Assembly (NCBI GenBank): GCA_904502175.1
Contig: CAJGDU010000014.1
Location: 1 to 15,584, forward strand
Length of the DNA: 15,584 nucleotides
Source of the DNA: Clostridiaceae bacterium
GTDB taxonomy: Bacteria; Bacillota; Clostridia; Oscillospirales; Acutalibacteraceae
Reading direction: 5' to 3'
Made by a program: the position numbers and the translations under genes. The notes beneath the pieces are model-generated. The model saw only the letters and a program-made list of their open reading frames with translations. It was not told where the DNA came from and did no database searches. Below are positions 14,708-15,584 of this stretch, piece by piece. Position 1 is the first letter of the stretch; every line of letters begins with the position of its first letter.

Positions 14708-15163
14708 ATGAAATGCCCGTATTGTGGTTGTGAAGACAGCAAAGTCATCGACTCCCGCCCCACCGACGAAGGGGAACGCATCCGCCGTCGCCGCGAGTGC
14801 ACGAAGTGCGGAAAGCGCTTTACCACCTATGAGATCATCGAGTCGGTACCGCTGGTCGTCGTGAAGAAGGACGGCACCCGGGAAAGCTTTGACCGCGTCA
14901 AGCTCTTCAACGGTCTCCTGCGCGCCTGCGAGAAACGTCCGGTCCCGGTGGAAACCATCGAAAAGGCCGTCAACGATATCGAGGCCCAGCTCCAGAATTC
15001 CCTGGAGAAAGAGATCACCTCCGAGAAGATCGGCGAACTGGCCATGGAAAACCTCAAAGCCATCGACGAAGTCGCCTATGTCCGCTTCGCCTCCGTCTAC
15101 CGTCAGTTCAAAGACGTCAGCACCTTCGTGGACGAAGTCACGAAACTGCTCAACGAGAAATAA
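14708..15163 (+). CDS. nrdR: Transcriptional repressor NrdR
   Basis: NrdR is the ATP/dATP-sensing repressor of ribonucleotide reductase genes. The 151-residue length is normal. The N-terminal zinc ribbon has CPYC at residues 3-6 and CTKC at 31-34, with the family pattern DSR...RRRREC between them and KRFTTYE after them. An ATP-cone domain follows (about 49-139), opening with PLVVVKKDGTRE and ending in YVRFASVYRQFKDV. The ribosome binding site GGATGGTG is weak, 7 nt before the ATG. The gene stands alone on the plus strand, divergent from the importer operon and convergent with a partial ABC ATPase gene. No ribonucleotide reductase gene is in the window. Confidence 0.98.
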   Translation: MKCPYCGCEDSKVIDSRPTDEGERIRRRRECTKCGKRFTTYEIIESVPLVVVKKDGTRESFDRVKLFNGLLRACEKRPVPVETIEKAVNDIEAQLQNSLEKEITSEKIGELAMENLKAIDEVAYVRFASVYRQFKDVSTFVDEVTKLLNEK

Positions 15164-15172
15164 GCAAAATAG

Positions 15173-15200
15173 AAATGCTCCCCGTTTTGGGGAGCATTTT
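15173..15200. terminator. Bidirectional terminator between nrdR and the ABC ATPase gene
   Basis: An 11-bp perfect stem AAATGCTCCCC (15173-15183) with GGGGAGCATTT (15189-15199) encloses a 5-nt loop. T runs follow on the plus strand and a T-rich stretch follows on the minus strand. It serves the convergent gene ends at 15163 and 15201. Confidence 0.92.
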
Positions 15201-15584
15201 TTATTGTCTGATATCCCATTGGGCGATGAACTCCTTCGCGAAGTCCGTCTTCGGGGTGCGGAACTGCTCGGTATCCGTGTACTCGATGACCTTTCCCCCG
15301 TCCATGAGCAGGACTTTCGTGGAGACCGCCATGGCCTGGGCGGGCAGGTGGGTGGACAGGAGGAGCGTGGTGCCGTGTTCTTTACAGTGATCGACCAGCG
15401 CGTTCTCCAGTCCCCTCGCCGTCTGGATATCCACAGCGCTCAGGGGTTCATCCAGCAGCAGAGTCGGCCAGTTGCCGGCCAGCATGCGGGTAAAGCACAT
15501 GCGCTGTTTTTCGCCGCCGGAAAGCTCGGAACTCTTTTTGTCCTTCAGCTCGGTCAGCTGACACTTTTCAAGCAGCTCATCCAG
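15201..15584 (-). CDS. ABC transporter ATPase, C-terminal part (5' end outside window)
   Basis: Only the last 127 codons and the stop lie in the window. The frame is open from the window edge, so the first ATG inside (15500) is not the start. Visible motifs are the signature ELSGGEKQR, Walker B TLLLDEPLSAVD and the switch His in LLLSTHLPAQAM. A short tail, GGKVIEYTDTEQF followed by EFIAQW, fits importer ATPases of the phosphate/tungstate/amino-acid size class with no extra regulatory domain. Walker A lies outside. Its permease and binding protein, if adjacent, are beyond the right edge, so the substrate is unknown. Confidence 0.9.
   Translation of the reverse strand: MDELLEKCQLTELKDKKSSELSGGEKQRMCFTRMLAGNWPTLLLDEPLSAVDIQTARGLENALVDHCKEHGTTLLLSTHLPAQAMAVSTKVLLMDGGKVIEYTDTEQFRTPKTDFAKEFIAQWDIRQ

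Noticed and set aside
15201..15500. Short complete gene starting at ATG 15500
   Set aside because: The frame stays open to the window edge and the upstream codons encode the ABC signature ELSGGEKQR, so this is the 3' part of a longer ATPase gene.

Overview
The window looks like chromosomal DNA of a GC-rich Gram-positive anaerobe, most likely a clostridial member of the Bacillota. The reasons are strong AAAGGAGG-type ribosome binding sites, a lipobox-bearing substrate-binding lipoprotein, a secreted protein ending in 22-residue YGWW cell-wall-binding-type repeats, a NrdR with the usual layout, and intrinsic terminators with T tracts. The species cannot be named from this sequence. Almost every gene lies on the minus strand; only nrdR is on the plus strand.

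Layout in minus-strand transcription order. At 14264-14551 a promoter drives a structured leader of about 250 nt that ends in an intrinsic terminator, which looks like a riboswitch or other attenuator. It precedes an FeCT-type (iron/cobalamin/heme/molybdate class) ABC importer: lipoprotein binding protein (12581-14257), two FecCD permeases (11326-12546 and 10137-11333) and an ATPase (9337-10140). The ATPase stop overlaps the next start by 4 nt, and the same ATGA overlap links MoxR AAA+ ATPase (8357-9340), a DUF58 protein (7119-8360) and a TgpA-like membrane protein lacking a transglutaminase core (5848-7122). After 94 nt comes a secreted 736-residue protein (3543-5753) whose middle resembles an FeCT-type binding protein and whose tail carries the YGWW repeats. 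A strong terminator follows, and then two paralogous class I SAM-dependent methyltransferases (2527-3483 and 1627-2520) and a second strong terminator. A separate promoter with three 15-bp tandem repeats then drives a sodium:solute symporter (1-1520) that runs off the window.

On the right side, nrdR (14708-15163, plus strand) is divergent from the importer operon. It converges on a partial ABC ATPase gene (15201-15584, minus strand) across a shared bidirectional terminator.

My working model is inference. A ligand, perhaps a metal complex, tetrapyrrole or molybdate/tungstate-like ion, is captured at the wall by the repeat-bearing protein, handed to the lipoprotein and imported by the FecCD permeases. 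Expression would be set by the leader RNA. MoxR/DUF58/TgpA-like would act as a membrane chaperone module for envelope components, and the methyltransferases may modify the ligand or a product made from it. The ligand is not identifiable from sequence alone. The importer-MoxR coupling, the wall-bound binding protein, the missing transglutaminase domain and the unclassified leader are the unusual parts.
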